Shown: positions 18,668-27,311 of the stretch, piece after piece
Position numbering within the stretch: the stretch's first letter is position 1
Layout: each line of letters opens with the position of its first letter
Source of the DNA: Lachnospiraceae bacterium
GTDB lineage: Bacteria > Bacillota > Clostridia > Lachnospirales > Lachnospiraceae
Assembly (NCBI GenBank): GCA_031263035.1
Contig: JAISGP010000117.1
Coordinates: 1 to 60,062 of the forward strand
Direction: 5' to 3'
Length of the DNA: 60,062 nucleotides
Program-made: the position numbers and the translations under genes
The notes under the pieces: model-generated
The model's database searches: none
The model's input: only the letters and a program-made list of their open reading frames with translations
What the model was told of the DNA's origin: nothing

Positions 18668-20014
18668 ATGGAAACAACAAAAACAAAAAGACCTTTTGGG
18701 TTCTATGTAATGTCAACTTGCTTTACATTTGAACGTATGGGTTACTACGCTGCTAAATGGTTAGTAAACATCTTCATTATGACTGCAGTTGTAGAAGGTG
18801 GATTAGGTTTGTCTAAAGGTACAGCTGGTATTATGCAGTCTAACCTTGTTGCATATACCTATATTGCACCAATTATTGGAGGTTATATCGCTGATAGATT
18901 TATAGGAGCTCGTATATGTATTCCTATAGGTCAGATTCTTATGGGTGTTGGTTATATCTGTGCTTTCTTTGCAACAGATTTAAAAATGGTTTGGGTTATG
19001 ATAATCTTAGTATCTATCGGAACTGGATTATTCAAAGGAAATATCTCAGCTATTAACGGACGTCTATTCTCTGATCCTGATGAATTAGATTCAGCTTTCT
19101 CAATTCAATATTCATTTGTAAATATTGGATCATTTATTGGTACAACTTTGGTTGGTATCTTAGTAGTACAATTAGGACATAATGGTGCACAAGCATTTAG
19201 AACATGTTTCTTATTATCTGGATGTGCTGTATTACTTGGTTTTGTATGGTATATGTGTACTCAAAGAGCTCTTGGAAATGTTGGTAAGAAACCATTCAAA
19301 TATGAAGAGAGACTTGGTGATGATGAAGCTAAAGATGAAGAGATTGAAAAAGATTACAAAAATGTTCCTCTTACAAGAAATGAAAAGAACAGAGTTCTTG
19401 CAATTATCTTAGTATCATTATTCTCTGTTGTATTCTGGATTTTCTGGTATCTTGCATATCTTCCAGTTTATGATTATTGGGCAACTAATGCTAACTGGAT
19501 AGTTGGTTCAATTAAAGCTTCAACAGCTTGGTTTGATTCTGAAAATGCAGCTCTTTGTATTATTCTTGGACCAATCATGGCTATGGTTTGGAACAAACTT
19601 GCATCTAGACCTCAGGGTGATATGAGCTTATTTAAGAAATCTGCATTTGCATTAGCTATAATGGGATGTGCATATTTAGTATTCTTCTTCGCTGATATTA
19701 CAAGAGGTGGCGGAAAAGCTCCTTTATTATGGATAGTTCTTTTCGGTATCTTATTATCTCTTGGTGAAATGTTCTTCTCTCCACTTGGTAACTCTTTCGT
19801 AAGTAAGTATTCACCAGCTAAATATCTTTCTGTTATGATGGGTGTATGGACATTTGCAACATTTATTTCAGCAAAGACATATGGTTATATTTATGACTTT
19901 ATTCTTAAACATAATTTTGCTCGTTCAATGATGGTTATTGCAATTATTTCATTTGTTTGTGCAATTATATTATTTGTAGTAAATAAACCATTATCTGGTT
20001 TAGTTGAAGAATAA
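18668..20014 (+). CDS. Proton-coupled oligopeptide transporter (POT/PTR2 family)
   Basis: A 448-residue major-facilitator protein with about 12-14 membrane helices that imports di- and tripeptides with protons. The family marks are the FERMGYYAAK segment in helix 1 (variant of ExxERFxYY, about 20-29), GGYIADRFIGAR between helices 2 and 3, and the FSIQYSFVNIGSFIG segment in the PTR2 signature region. A charged cytoplasmic loop (about 205-245) separates the two halves. The start ATG 18668 follows GGGAGG. It completes the peptide-use cluster. Confidence 0.9.
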   Translation: METTKTKRPFGFYVMSTCFTFERMGYYAAKWLVNIFIMTAVVEGGLGLSKGTAGIMQSNLVAYTYIAPIIGGYIADRFIGARICIPIGQILMGVGYICAFFATDLKMVWVMIILVSIGTGLFKGNISAINGRLFSDPDELDSAFSIQYSFVNIGSFIGTTLVGILVVQLGHNGAQAFRTCFLLSGCAVLLGFVWYMCTQRALGNVGKKPFKYEERLGDDEAKDEEIEKDYKNVPLTRNEKNRVLAIILVSLFSVVFWIFWYLAYLPVYDYWATNANWIVGSIKASTAWFDSENAALCIILGPIMAMVWNKLASRPQGDMSLFKKSAFALAIMGCAYLVFFFADITRGGGKAPLLWIVLFGILLSLGEMFFSPLGNSFVSKYSPAKYLSVMMGVWTFATFISAKTYGYIYDFILKHNFARSMMVIAIISFVCAIILFVVNKPLSGLVEE

Positions 20015-20045
20015 GATAATTTTATGTAATATTAAATAATTATTT

Positions 20046-20071
20046 AAAGGGTGCAATTTATTGCACCCTTT
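20046..20071 (+). terminator. Hairpin terminator after the POT gene
   Basis: AAAGGGTGCAA / TTGCACCCTTT with a TTTA loop. The trailing T run is short. Confidence 0.7.
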
Positions 20072-20100
20072 AGTTATAAGAATGAAAATGAGGATGCTAA

Positions 20101-20781
20101 ATGGAGTTAACTAAGCTATTACTTACAACAATGGTATATATTGTATTAATTATAATTAGCTATTTATCTATACGTAAAACAGATAATATAATGAGACAAT
20201 ATGGAAAGATTGAGACTAAAAAGGGGATATCTTGCTATAATCTTGTTAAGGAATATATTAATAAGAAAAAATATGTAGGAATTAGAATTAAAGGCAAGAA
20301 GGGGTTTTTAGTAGATAACTATAATCCTATATCTAAGCAGGTTGTTTTAAATTTGACTACAAATAATATGAAGAATATATCTGTTCTTGGAATTGGGGCA
20401 TTTATATGTGGTTCAATGAATAGATATTATAAAGGTTTGATGGGATATGTAGAATATTTCCTTCGAACAGCTGGGCAGTTATCTGCATTAATATCATTTA
20501 TATATATAATTCTTGCAACAATAAAATTAAAGTTAGGAGCTCCTATAAATGGAGTATTAATTAGAGCACTTGTTTTTTTATTTATTGTAATTATTGCGGA
20601 AGTAATAATATATTTTATCTCTATTAGAACTTGCGAAATGGGAATAGAGACAATATCAGATCTAAATTATTTTTCTCAAGATGAAATAAATAAAATAAAA
20701 GAATGTACAAAAGAAGTAGGAAGGTATCATGCTGCAACAATTGGATTTGCAGTAATAACACTTTTTACTATTAAATTATAA
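20101..20781 (+). CDS. YugP-like membrane protein lacking the HExxH zinc site
   Basis: A 226-residue membrane protein resembling the YugP/membrane zinc metallopeptidase family in layout. It has an N-terminal membrane helix (7-22), a soluble part with VDNYNPISKQVVLNL where YugP has DHYDPRTKVVRLS, a second segment, then two helices (about 122-180) and a late ISDLNYFSQDE-type segment and final helix. Where YugP has the catalytic HECGH, this protein has F-I-C-G-S (101-105), so both zinc-binding His and the catalytic Glu are gone. A regulatory or decoy role is possible, but no function can be assigned. Confidence 0.65.
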   Translation: MELTKLLLTTMVYIVLIIISYLSIRKTDNIMRQYGKIETKKGISCYNLVKEYINKKKYVGIRIKGKKGFLVDNYNPISKQVVLNLTTNNMKNISVLGIGAFICGSMNRYYKGLMGYVEYFLRTAGQLSALISFIYIILATIKLKLGAPINGVLIRALVFLFIVIIAEVIIYFISIRTCEMGIETISDLNYFSQDEINKIKECTKEVGRYHAATIGFAVITLFTIKL

Positions 20782-20800
20782 TTGTTGTTATATAAATTTT

Positions 20801-20841
20801 AAAAGGTGCATCACACTGGATTTTAATGTGATGCACCTTTT
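20801..20841. terminator. Bidirectional terminator
   Basis: A perfect 15-bp inverted repeat AAAAGGTGCATCACA / TGTGATGCACCTTTT between convergent genes. Confidence 0.85.
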
Positions 20842-20843
20842 GG

Positions 20844-21164
20844 TTATTTATATTTAATAACAGCACGTATGATATCGACGATGTTTAAAATCATATAGAT
20901 AATAAAAGGAATGAAATACATTATATTATCTACAGTATTCCAAATTGATGAAGAATTATATATATTCTGAAATATACTAATAACTAATCCGATAAGGAGC
21001 ATTGCAACAAAGGCTTTTACGCAGTTAGTTGCAATTCTAAATAATAAGTCATAAATTGTATTATTTATACTTTTTTTCCTTATTAAGAGAGTTACAACAA
21101 TTATTGCAGTAATAATAAGCATTACGACAAGTGATAAGGTTGAATATAATTCTATATTATCCAT
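20844..21164 (-). CDS. Small hypothetical membrane protein, three helices
   Basis: A 106-residue protein with three hydrophobic segments (about 8-28, 48-66 and 80-99) joined by short charged loops. AGGAAG precedes the start by a suitable distance. I do not recognise a family. It lies downstream of a small zinc-ribbon-like gene on the same strand and converges on the YugP-like gene. Confidence 0.6.
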   Translation of the reverse strand: MDNIELYSTLSLVVMLIITAIIVVTLLIRKKSINNTIYDLLFRIATNCVKAFVAMLLIGLVISIFQNIYNSSSIWNTVDNIMYFIPFIIYMILNIVDIIRAVIKYK

Positions 21165-21211
21165 AACAACACTTCCTTTTATGTTTTATTTTTAAGTACA
21201 TGATATTTTTA

Positions 21212-21418
21212 TTAAAATATGCCTTTTAATGTATAAGATGTTTGAGCACCTTTTAGTGCCATACAAGATTTCTTTAAGCATAGACCTTCATATTTATCTC
21301 GTTCTTTTTCGTCCATTGCTTCCCATTCTGCAAGTTTAACAACTTTATGTCCGCAAGTTCTGCACTTTTTAACTTCTGGTGGATAAATTACTATTTCTTT
21401 TTTCTTGAATAAACTCAT
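21212..21418 (-). CDS. Small four-Cys protein, possible zinc ribbon
   Basis: A 68-residue protein with CRTCGHK (about 19-25) and two later cysteines in GLCLKKSCMA. The C-x2-C plus C-x4-C layout suggests a small metal-binding fold, but the spacing is not diagnostic. A good ribosome binding site (AAGGAATGG region) precedes the start. Function unknown. Confidence 0.6.
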   Translation of the reverse strand: MSLFKKKEIVIYPPEVKKCRTCGHKVVKLAEWEAMDEKERDKYEGLCLKKSCMALKGAQTSYTLKGIF

Positions 21419-21604
21419 AAAACACCATTCCTTTCTTAAATTGATTTTGTTTTTAAACTTTAAAATAATAAGCGTTTAATTCTTAACTACCATCATCCTA
21501 TACCCATTATCTTCTAAAGTCAATAGATATTAGGCTTTGTGATTTTTTGCAAAAATTTTGACAAATATATAGTAAGTATTGAGCTTGAAAGACATAAACT
21601 ATTT

Positions 21605-21781
21605 TTATTTGTCTTTTTTTTCTTCAGAAGATTTTGACTTTTTTCTTGCCCTAACGCATTCTGTTAAGAGAAATTCTATCTGCCCATTAACAGATCTAAA
21701 GTCGTCCTCTGCCCAAGCGGCTATTTCATTATATAAAGTATTTGAAAGTCGTAAGGGTATTTGCTTTTTATTATTTGCCAT
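21605..21781 (-). CDS. Arc-like ribbon-helix-helix protein
   Basis: A 58-residue protein beginning MANNKKQIPLRLS, then LYNEIAAWAEDDFRSVNGQIEFLL and a basic tail. This is the layout of Arc/MetJ ribbon-helix-helix DNA-binding proteins: one beta strand (QIPLRLS), helix A and helix B. Closely similar small proteins are commonly encoded next to SPFH-domain genes in Firmicutes; here the start is 19 bases after the stop of the SPFH gene. It may repress its own operon, which is inference. Confidence 0.8.
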   Translation of the reverse strand: MANNKKQIPLRLSNTLYNEIAAWAEDDFRSVNGQIEFLLTECVRARKKSKSSEEKKDK

Positions 21782-21800
21782 TTTATATCCTTTAGTTAAA

Positions 21801-22793
21801 TTAATATATACTACCGCTATTAACTATTGGTTGAGCATCTTTATTTGCACAAAGAACAACCATTAGATTGCTAACCATAGCGGCTTTACGTTCTTCATCA
21901 AGTTCAATAATATTTTCTTCGCTAAGTTTTTTAAGTGCCATTTCAACCATTCCTACAGCTCCGTCAACTATTAATTGTCTTGCATCAACTATAGCAGAAG
22001 CTTGTTGGCGTTGAAGCATTGCAGCAGCGATTTCTGGAGCATATGCTAAGTAGGTAATTCTTGCTTCAAGTATTTCAAGACCGGCAAGCTTAACATTATC
22101 TTGAATTTCAGATTTAAGTGCTTCTGCAATTTCAAGAGTTGAACCTCGAAGGGTCTTTTCGTTACCCATATTATCATCTGGAGCATCATATGGATACTGT
22201 CTTACTATGTTACGAAGGGCAAGGTCACATTGAGCTTTTAAAAATGCAACATAGTTATCTACGTCAAAAATTGCTTTAGCTGTATCGTGTACACGCCAGA
22301 TAACGATAGTGGAGATAATAACTGGATTACCGTTAACATCATTAATCTTAAGTTGATCAGTAGATAGAGTTAATGCTTTTAGTGATAGTTTACCATCGAA
22401 GGCATTTTCGGCAGCTCTTCTTTTTTCAGTTTGAGCTTCAACTACTACAGGACCTTCAACAACAGTTGCAAATGGATTAACCCAAAATGTTCCGTCTGTT
22501 CTAAGAGTTCCAATATATCTTCCAAAGAATGTAAATACACGTCCTTCATTAGGCTTAATGACTTTTACCCCACGAAGTAGAATTATCATAACTGCAAATA
22601 CTAATACGGATATTACAATGATGATACCACCTATTACTTTAGGTAAAATAACTATACCAACAAAGACACATCCTAAACTTGCAACGGCTAATATTACAAG
22701 AAGTATAGGTAATCCAAGTCCAGGAATTGCCTTTATAGATTTTTCTTCGTGTAATTGTCGTTTACCTTCATTTTTTTCTTTGATCTGTGACAT
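21801..22793 (-). CDS. SPFH/band-7 domain membrane protein
   Basis: A 330-residue protein with two adjacent N-terminal membrane helices (about 27-72), then a prohibitin/flotillin-type SPFH domain (about 75-250) containing [19 protein letters not shown] and a coiled Ala/Gln-rich segment ([18 protein letters not shown]). Such proteins form membrane-bound oligomeric scaffolds; the substrate or partner is not known for this type. The short gene behind it codes for an RHH protein and seems co-transcribed. Confidence 0.85.
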   Translation of the reverse strand: MSQIKEKNEGKRQLHEEKSIKAIPGLGLPILLVILAVASLGCVFVGIVILPKVIGGIIIVISVLVFAVMIILLRGVKVIKPNEGRVFTFFGRYIGTLRTDGTFWVNPFATVVEGPVVVEAQTEKRRAAENAFDGKLSLKALTLSTDQLKINDVNGNPVIISTIVIWRVHDTAKAIFDVDNYVAFLKAQCDLALRNIVRQYPYDAPDDNMGNEKTLRGSTLEIAEALKSEIQDNVKLAGLEILEARITYLAYAPEIAAAMLQRQQASAIVDARQLIVDGAVGMVEMALKKLSEENIIELDEERKAAMVSNLMVVLCANKDAQPIVNSGSIY

Positions 22794-22868
22794 TTAGATC
22801 CCTCCCTTATATAGTAGCCTTTTTTTGATTAATAGTATTAAAATGACTTGTTTCTTTTTGATATCAAA

Positions 22869-22897
22869 ATCATATCACTTTTGGAATAGGTTGTCAA
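22869..22897 (-). promoter_or_regulatory. Promoter of the SPFH-RHH operon
   Basis: On the minus strand TTGACA (22892-22897), 17 bases, TATGAT (22869-22874). The remaining region up to 23254 is AT-rich and carries the fprA promoter on the plus strand. Confidence 0.7.
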
Positions 22898-23066
22898 TAA
22901 ATAAATTTGCAAATTTGTAACATTTGTATAAAACGAGATAGATTTAGTAAAAAATGTATAGACTTTTTATTTGCAAAGTGAAATGTAAAAGGATGAAGTT
23001 AATTTAGAAGAGTATAAAAATAAAAAAATAAAGGCTTTGTGTTTTTTATATAAATCTATAGAAATG

Positions 23067-23075
23067 TGGTATAAT
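23067..23075 (+). promoter_or_regulatory. Extended -10 promoter of the flavodiiron gene
   Basis: TGGTATAAT at 23067-23075 with no clear -35 box. It leaves a leader of about 170 bases that shows no RNA class known to me. Confidence 0.5.
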
Positions 23076-23254
23076 ATGAGGCATGAAGCAAGTTGTATAC
23101 GTTATTTCTATTTATTGAAATGTAGTTATTTTTCAGAATAATTATTATAAGAATTATTTAATAGTCTATCTGGGAGTTAAATAATTATTAGAGAATTAAG
23201 TTTCTTATAAAATGTATTTAAAAATATAAAGATATAAAGAAAATGGAGGCAACT

Positions 23255-24460
23255 ATGTACGCATACAGAAAGATTACAGATAATTTATATTGGGTAGGTG
23301 CAAATGATCATCGAATAGCTTTATTTGAAAATGCTTATCCTGTGCCGGATGGTGTAAGTTATAATTCTTACCTTTTTACAGGTGAAAAATCTATTTTGTT
23401 TGATACTGTTCATTTAGAATTTGCAGATTTATTGTTTCAGAATTTGGATGAATTGTTAGGAGATAAGCCTCTTGATTATTTGATTGTAAATCATATGGAG
23501 CCGGACCATTCCGGAACCTTAGGCAAGGTAATTGATAGATATCCGGATGTTGAGATTATTTTTAATAAAAAAACCTTTACCATGTTTCAAAGATTTTTCC
23601 CAGGAAAAGAAGGGAACTTTAGACAAGTTGAAAATGATGAGGTGATTAATTTAGGTGGAAAGGAATTTAGATTTATATTTGCACCTATGATACATTGGCC
23701 AGAGGTTATGATGGTATACAATCAAACTGATGGATGGTTATTTAGTGCAGATGCTTTTGGAACTTTTGGATGCTTATCTGGAGCATTATTTGCAGATGAG
23801 TTAGATTTTGATGTGGATATTTTGCCTGATTTGAGAAGATATTATTGTAATATTGTTGGCAAATATGGAATGCAGGTTAAGAAGATACTGGATATTGCTA
23901 AAACTTTAGATATAAAACTTATTCTTTCTTTACATGGACCTGTATATCGACAAGGATTTGATGTCCTTCTTTCCAAATATGAAAAATGGGCAACTTTTGA
24001 AGCTGAAGATGATACTGCAGTGATTTTCTATGGAACCATATATGGAAATACTGAAGAAGCTGCTGATATTCTTTCTTATAAACTTAGAGAAAATGGAGTT
24101 AAAGGGGTTAAGGTTTTTGATGTAACAAAGAAAGATGTTAATTATCTTGTGGCAGAAAGTTATAGAGCTAAGACTCTTGTATTTGCAGCGCCTACTCACG
24201 ATGCACAGATTTTTCCAAAGATGAAATTTTTAATTGAGGAAATTATGGATAGAGGGCAGAAAAATAAAAGCTTAGCTTTTATAGGAAATGGAACTTGGGC
24301 TCCAAGTAGCCAAAAACTGATGCCAAAGATGATGGAGACTATGAAGAATGCTAAAGTGGTTGGAGAGCCAATTCTCATTGAGTCTACATTAAAAAAAGAT
24401 ACTTATGATGCATTGGAGAATCTAGCGAGAGAAATTGCAGAGGATTTGAAGGGAAATTAG
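23255..24460 (+). CDS. Flavodiiron protein (FprA/ROO type, O2 or NO reductase)
   Basis: A 401-residue protein with an N-terminal beta-lactamase-like diiron domain and a C-terminal flavodoxin domain (from about 255, YGTIYGNTEEAA). Diiron ligands are visible: H80-x-E82-x-D84-H85 in NHMEPDHSG, H147, D166 in SADAFGTFG and the His in SLHGPVYR. It reduces oxygen to water or NO to N2O, protecting anaerobes. Start ATG 23255 was chosen since the ATG at 23243 overlaps the GGAGG site. It stands alone between its own promoter and a terminator. Confidence 0.95.
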   Translation: MYAYRKITDNLYWVGANDHRIALFENAYPVPDGVSYNSYLFTGEKSILFDTVHLEFADLLFQNLDELLGDKPLDYLIVNHMEPDHSGTLGKVIDRYPDVEIIFNKKTFTMFQRFFPGKEGNFRQVENDEVINLGGKEFRFIFAPMIHWPEVMMVYNQTDGWLFSADAFGTFGCLSGALFADELDFDVDILPDLRRYYCNIVGKYGMQVKKILDIAKTLDIKLILSLHGPVYRQGFDVLLSKYEKWATFEAEDDTAVIFYGTIYGNTEEAADILSYKLRENGVKGVKVFDVTKKDVNYLVAESYRAKTLVFAAPTHDAQIFPKMKFLIEEIMDRGQKNKSLAFIGNGTWAPSSQKLMPKMMETMKNAKVVGEPILIESTLKKDTYDALENLAREIAEDLKGN

Positions 24461-24477
24461 ATAGAGTAATGTAATGT

Positions 24478-24499
24478 AGGAGTGGCATCTGCCACTCCT
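24478..24499. terminator. Hairpin between convergent genes
   Basis: AGGAGTGGCA / TGCCACTCCT with a TC loop. The T run is imperfect. Confidence 0.65.
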
Positions 24500-24511
24500 A
24501 TTATTAGTTTC

Positions 24512-24817
24512 TTATAACATATGTATAATTCCAAATAAATTTAAAATATATACTCCGGCAGCTAGTAATGAAAAGATAAAGATACAAAGTATTGCACCAA
24601 ATCGAATTGTAAATGCTCTTTCACCGGGGTAATCGTATCCTTTAGTGGTTTTTTTGCCTTTATAAGTTATAAGTAGATAGAACATTACTCCTGTGAAGAT
24701 GACTTGAAGGCAAGCACCTAGAAGAAGGTTTGGTAAAACTCCCGGTATTCCATTTGATTGCCAAGAATAATTAAAAAAGCTTAAGATTGCAATTATTATT
24801 GTAATGATATAATTCAT
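24512..24817 (-). CDS. Small hypothetical membrane protein
   Basis: A 101-residue protein with three hydrophobic segments (about 2-18, 31-50 and 70-96) and a central basic loop TYKGKKTTKGYDYPGERAF. The loop PGERAF is well defined, but I do not recognise the family. It converges on the flavodiiron gene. Confidence 0.6.
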   Translation of the reverse strand: MNYIITIIIAILSFFNYSWQSNGIPGVLPNLLLGACLQVIFTGVMFYLLITYKGKKTTKGYDYPGERAFTIRFGAILCIFIFSLLAAGVYILNLFGIIHML

Positions 24818-24837
24818 GATTTTTCTTTCTCTTTCCC

Positions 24838-25024
24838 ATATTTTTACTTCCGATATATTAAATTATGAGAAGCAAGCTTCTCATGATAGAACATAAATGT
24901 TCTATCAATTTTGCTAATGCAAAATTAATTTAATAGCTCAAACCTTTGGTTTTCGCTAATGTCGTCGTAAAAATATATACCTTTTTCAAAGGAACATATT
25001 TTTACTTCCGATATACTAAATTAT
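24838..25024 (+). repeat. Multi-hairpin intergenic repeat, copy A
   Basis: Four hairpins in order: GAGAAGC/GCTTCTC (24867-24882), TAGAACAT/ATGTTCTA (24887-24904), ATTTTGC/GCAAAAT (24908-24925), and a long one with outer arms GTAAAAATAT/ATATTTTTAC (24967-25005) and inner CCTTT/AAAGG. A CATATTTTTACTTCCGATAT segment flanks the unit as a direct repeat. It fills the gap downstream of tyrS. No gene is present. Confidence 0.8.
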
Positions 25025-25059
25025 TTATATGTTAAGTGTATGAAATTATCTTAAATTTA

Positions 25060-25097
25060 AAACAATCTACCCAATTATTATATTAGGCAGATTGTTT
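25060..25097 (-). terminator. Terminator after tyrS
   Basis: On the minus strand, AAACAATCTGCC pairs with GGGTAGATTGTTT, followed by T residues. Confidence 0.75.
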
Positions 25098-25107
25098 TTA
25101 GGTTTAG

Positions 25108-26328
25108 TTATTTAATTTCAATTTTTTTAAAGTGTTTTTTACCTTTTTTAAGAACAACTTCATCAACAAAAAAGTCTGGTTCAAAGTTAGCTTTTATATC
25201 TGAAACTTTTTCTCCATTGAGATTAACTCCACCTTGATCGACTGCTCGTCTTGCTTCAGATTTAGATGTAACTAATCCACTTTTTACAAGAAGTGTTAAA
25301 ATATCTACTTTACCATCTGTAAAATCATCTAAAGATATATTTGCAACAGGCATATTGGCAGCAGCTCCAGATGAGAAAAGTTCTTTAGCTGCGGCTTGTG
25401 ACTTTTCAGCTTCTTTTTCTCCATGAACTAGTTTGGTAAGTTCATAAGCAAGGATTTCTTTTGCTTTGTTAAGTTCTGCGCCTTCCCATTTGTCCATAGC
25501 ATCAATTTCTTCAAGTGGTAAGAAAGTAAGTAGACGGATGCATTTAAGGACATCTTTATCGTCCACGTTTCTCCAATATTGATAGAAGTCAAAAGGAGAA
25601 GTTTTATTTGGATCAAGCCATACAGCACCGGCAACAGTTTTACCCATTTTCTTTCCTTCGGAATTGGTTAGAAGAACTTGAGTCATGGCATAAGCATCTT
25701 TTCCTAATTTACGGCGGATAAGTTCAGTACCTGCAAGCATGTTAGACCATTGGTCGTCTCCACCGAATTGCATATTACAACCGTATTTTTCATAGAGAAC
25801 TAGAAAATCGTAGCTTTGCATAAGCATGTAGTTGAATTCGAGGAAGCTTAGCCCTTTTTCCATACGTTGCTTATATGCTTCAGCTGTAAGCATACGGTTT
25901 ACGCTAAAGTGAGGTCCGATATCTCTTAGAAAATCAATATAATTAAGCTTTAAAAGCCAGTCTGCATTATTAACAATGATTGCTTTATCCTCAGAAAAAT
26001 CGATAAATCTACTCATCTGTACTTTAAAGCTATCTACATTGTGCTGGATGGTTTCTTTAGTCATCATTTGGCGCATATCTGTTCTTCCACTTGGATCTCC
26101 AACCATAGCAGTTCCGCCACCAACAAGAATAATTGGTTTATTTCCAGCTTCTTGAAGACGTTTCATAAGGCAAAGTGCCATAAAATGTCCTACGTGAAGG
26201 CTATCGGCAGTTGGGTCGAAGCCGATATAAAAGGTAGCTTTTCCTTCATTAATTAATTCCTCGATTTCAGTTTCATCAGTTACTTGAGCAATAAGACCTC
26301 TTGCCTTTAATTCATCATATATTTTCAT
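25108..26328 (-). CDS. tyrS: Tyrosyl-tRNA synthetase
   Basis: A 406-residue class I synthetase that charges tRNA-Tyr. The HIGH-like motif is LHVGH (about 44-48), the [15 protein letters not shown] and [13 protein letters not shown] segments bind tyrosine, and the KMSKS-like motif is KKMGKT. A C-terminal S4 RNA-binding domain is present (from about 340). AAGGAG precedes the start. It lacks a T-box leader; instead its upstream and downstream flanks each carry a copy of the multi-hairpin repeat. Confidence 0.97.
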   Translation of the reverse strand: MKIYDELKARGLIAQVTDETEIEELINEGKATFYIGFDPTADSLHVGHFMALCLMKRLQEAGNKPIILVGGGTAMVGDPSGRTDMRQMMTKETIQHNVDSFKVQMSRFIDFSEDKAIIVNNADWLLKLNYIDFLRDIGPHFSVNRMLTAEAYKQRMEKGLSFLEFNYMLMQSYDFLVLYEKYGCNMQFGGDDQWSNMLAGTELIRRKLGKDAYAMTQVLLTNSEGKKMGKTVAGAVWLDPNKTSPFDFYQYWRNVDDKDVLKCIRLLTFLPLEEIDAMDKWEGAELNKAKEILAYELTKLVHGEKEAEKSQAAAKELFSSGAAANMPVANISLDDFTDGKVDILTLLVKSGLVTSKSEARRAVDQGGVNLNGEKVSDIKANFEPDFFVDEVVLKKGKKHFKKIEIK

Positions 26329-26460
26329 GATTTTCTCCTTAATTCTATTATTATAATTGATACTGTTTATAAAAAATATTGCAAATAAAAATCATATAAT
26401 TATTTATAAATATAATTGCAAATATTTCAACTACTTTGTTTTACAAAGCATAAATTACAT

Positions 26461-26606
26461 TATGAGAAGCAAAGCTTCTCATGTTGAAACATAAATGTTT
26501 CAACTGCGTTGTTACACAACGCTAATATAATAACTCAAAATCAGAGATTTTTCGCTAAATTACTTGTAAAAATATATACGTCTTTCAGACGAACATATTT
26601 TTACTT
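26461..26606 (+). repeat. Multi-hairpin intergenic repeat, copy B
   Basis: Same order of hairpins as copy A: GAGAAGC/GCTTCTC (26464-26480), TTGAAACAT/ATGTTTCAA (26484-26503), GCGTTGT/ACAACGC (26506-26522), and GTAAAAATAT/ATATTTTTAC (26566-26604) with inner CGTCT/AGACG. Stem bases differ from copy A in compensating pairs. It sits upstream of tyrS and before tRNA-Leu. Confidence 0.8.
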
Positions 26607-26703
26607 CACACGATTTATATTATACATACTTTTTAAGGCAATGGTCAAGGGAAACCTTGATTTTATTACCTTTAAATGATAAAATTTTCATTGATTAAAA
26701 TTT

Positions 26704-26786
26704 GCGGTGGTGGCGGAATGGCAGACGCACTAGATTCAGGTTCTAGTAGGGTTAAACCTGTGTGAGTTCAAGTCTCATCCACCGCA
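26704..26786 (+). tRNA. tRNA-Leu (CAG anticodon)
   Basis: Acceptor GCGGTGG pairs with CCACCGC, discriminator A. The anticodon arm CTAGA-TTCAGGT-TCTAG gives anticodon CAG. A long variable arm (AGGGTTAAACCT) and T arm GTGAG-TTCAAGT-CTCAT fit a class II leucine tRNA. CCA is not encoded. Confidence 0.96.
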
Positions 26787-26804
26787 TTAAAATATAGTTT
26801 AAGA

Positions 26805-26833
26805 AAAATAAAATGTCACAGGCATTTTATTTT
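26805..26833 (+). terminator. Terminator-like hairpin after tRNA-Leu
   Basis: AAAATAAAATG and CATTTTATTTT pair over 11 bp with a TCACAGG loop. Confidence 0.65.
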
Positions 26834-26897
26834 CCAGACTATGAAACAGAATTACCCCATCCACCGCACTCCACTATACAAAAATTTGAACTTTCTA

Positions 26898-26926
26898 TTG
26901 ACATTATTACATTCTTGCTTTAAAAT
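26898..26926 (+). promoter_or_regulatory. Promoter of the aromatic operon
   Basis: TTGACA (26898-26903), 17 bases, TAAAAT (26921-26926). The transcript would start about 27 bases before the Phe-rich leader gene. Confidence 0.85.
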
Positions 26927-26958
26927 CATGAATTAAGTAAAAAAACGGAGGGAATTTT

Positions 26959-27048
26959 ATGTCAAATACACGTACATTTGTCTTTACAAGCTTTAGCTTT
27001 GGCTTTTTCTTTAGCCAAGGTTTTAATTGTTTGCCTGTAAAGATATGA
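26959..27048 (+). CDS. Phenylalanine-rich leader peptide
   Basis: A 29-residue frame with a strong GGAGGG site 6 bases before the ATG. It contains eight Phe codons (residues 7, 9, 12, 14, 16, 17, 18 and 22), including three in a row, and ends just before the terminator region. This is the classic form of an attenuation leader that reads charged tRNA-Phe. It was found by direct reading because it is short. Confidence 0.9.
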   Translation: MSNTRTFVFTSFSFGFFFSQGFNCLPVKI

Positions 27049-27124
27049 TAACGTGTGAAAATTATGTACGTAAAATATAATCTTTGGAACAGGCAGACCT
27101 ACATGGTTTTGTCTGTTTTTTTGT
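27029..27124 (+). promoter_or_regulatory. Phe transcription attenuator of the aroB-aroA-aroF-pheA-aroKQ operon
   Basis: Two exclusive pairings are possible. GTTTGCCTGT (27029-27038), inside the last leader codons, pairs over 10 bp with ACAGGCAGAC (27089-27098) as an antiterminator. CAGAC (27094-27098) pairs instead with GTCTG (27111-27115), followed by seven T, as terminator. A ribosome that finishes the leader covers 27029-27038 and lets the terminator form; one stalled on Phe codons leaves it free. Thus low Phe should raise transcription. Confidence 0.85.
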
Positions 27125-27311
27125 TTTTAGAATGAAATTTATATTTTTCAAGTTAAATTGAAGTAGTAAGAGTTTTATAAGTGTATTTAAGCAGAGAAGT
27201 AAAAGGTTTATAAGTGTATTTAAGCAGGTAGTAAGAGTTTTATATTAAGTGTGTTTAAACAGAATAGTAAGAAATTTAACAAATTGATTTAGCAAGTAGA
27301 AGGGAGAACCT

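Noticed and set aside
21579..21866. 95-codon plus-strand frame over the RHH gene
   Set aside because: The minus-strand RHH gene has a family match and a start; this frame is its complement.
24838..25024. CRISPR array for the repeated hairpins
   Set aside because: There are no regularly spaced identical repeats with unique spacers and no cas genes; the unit is a multi-hairpin repeat.
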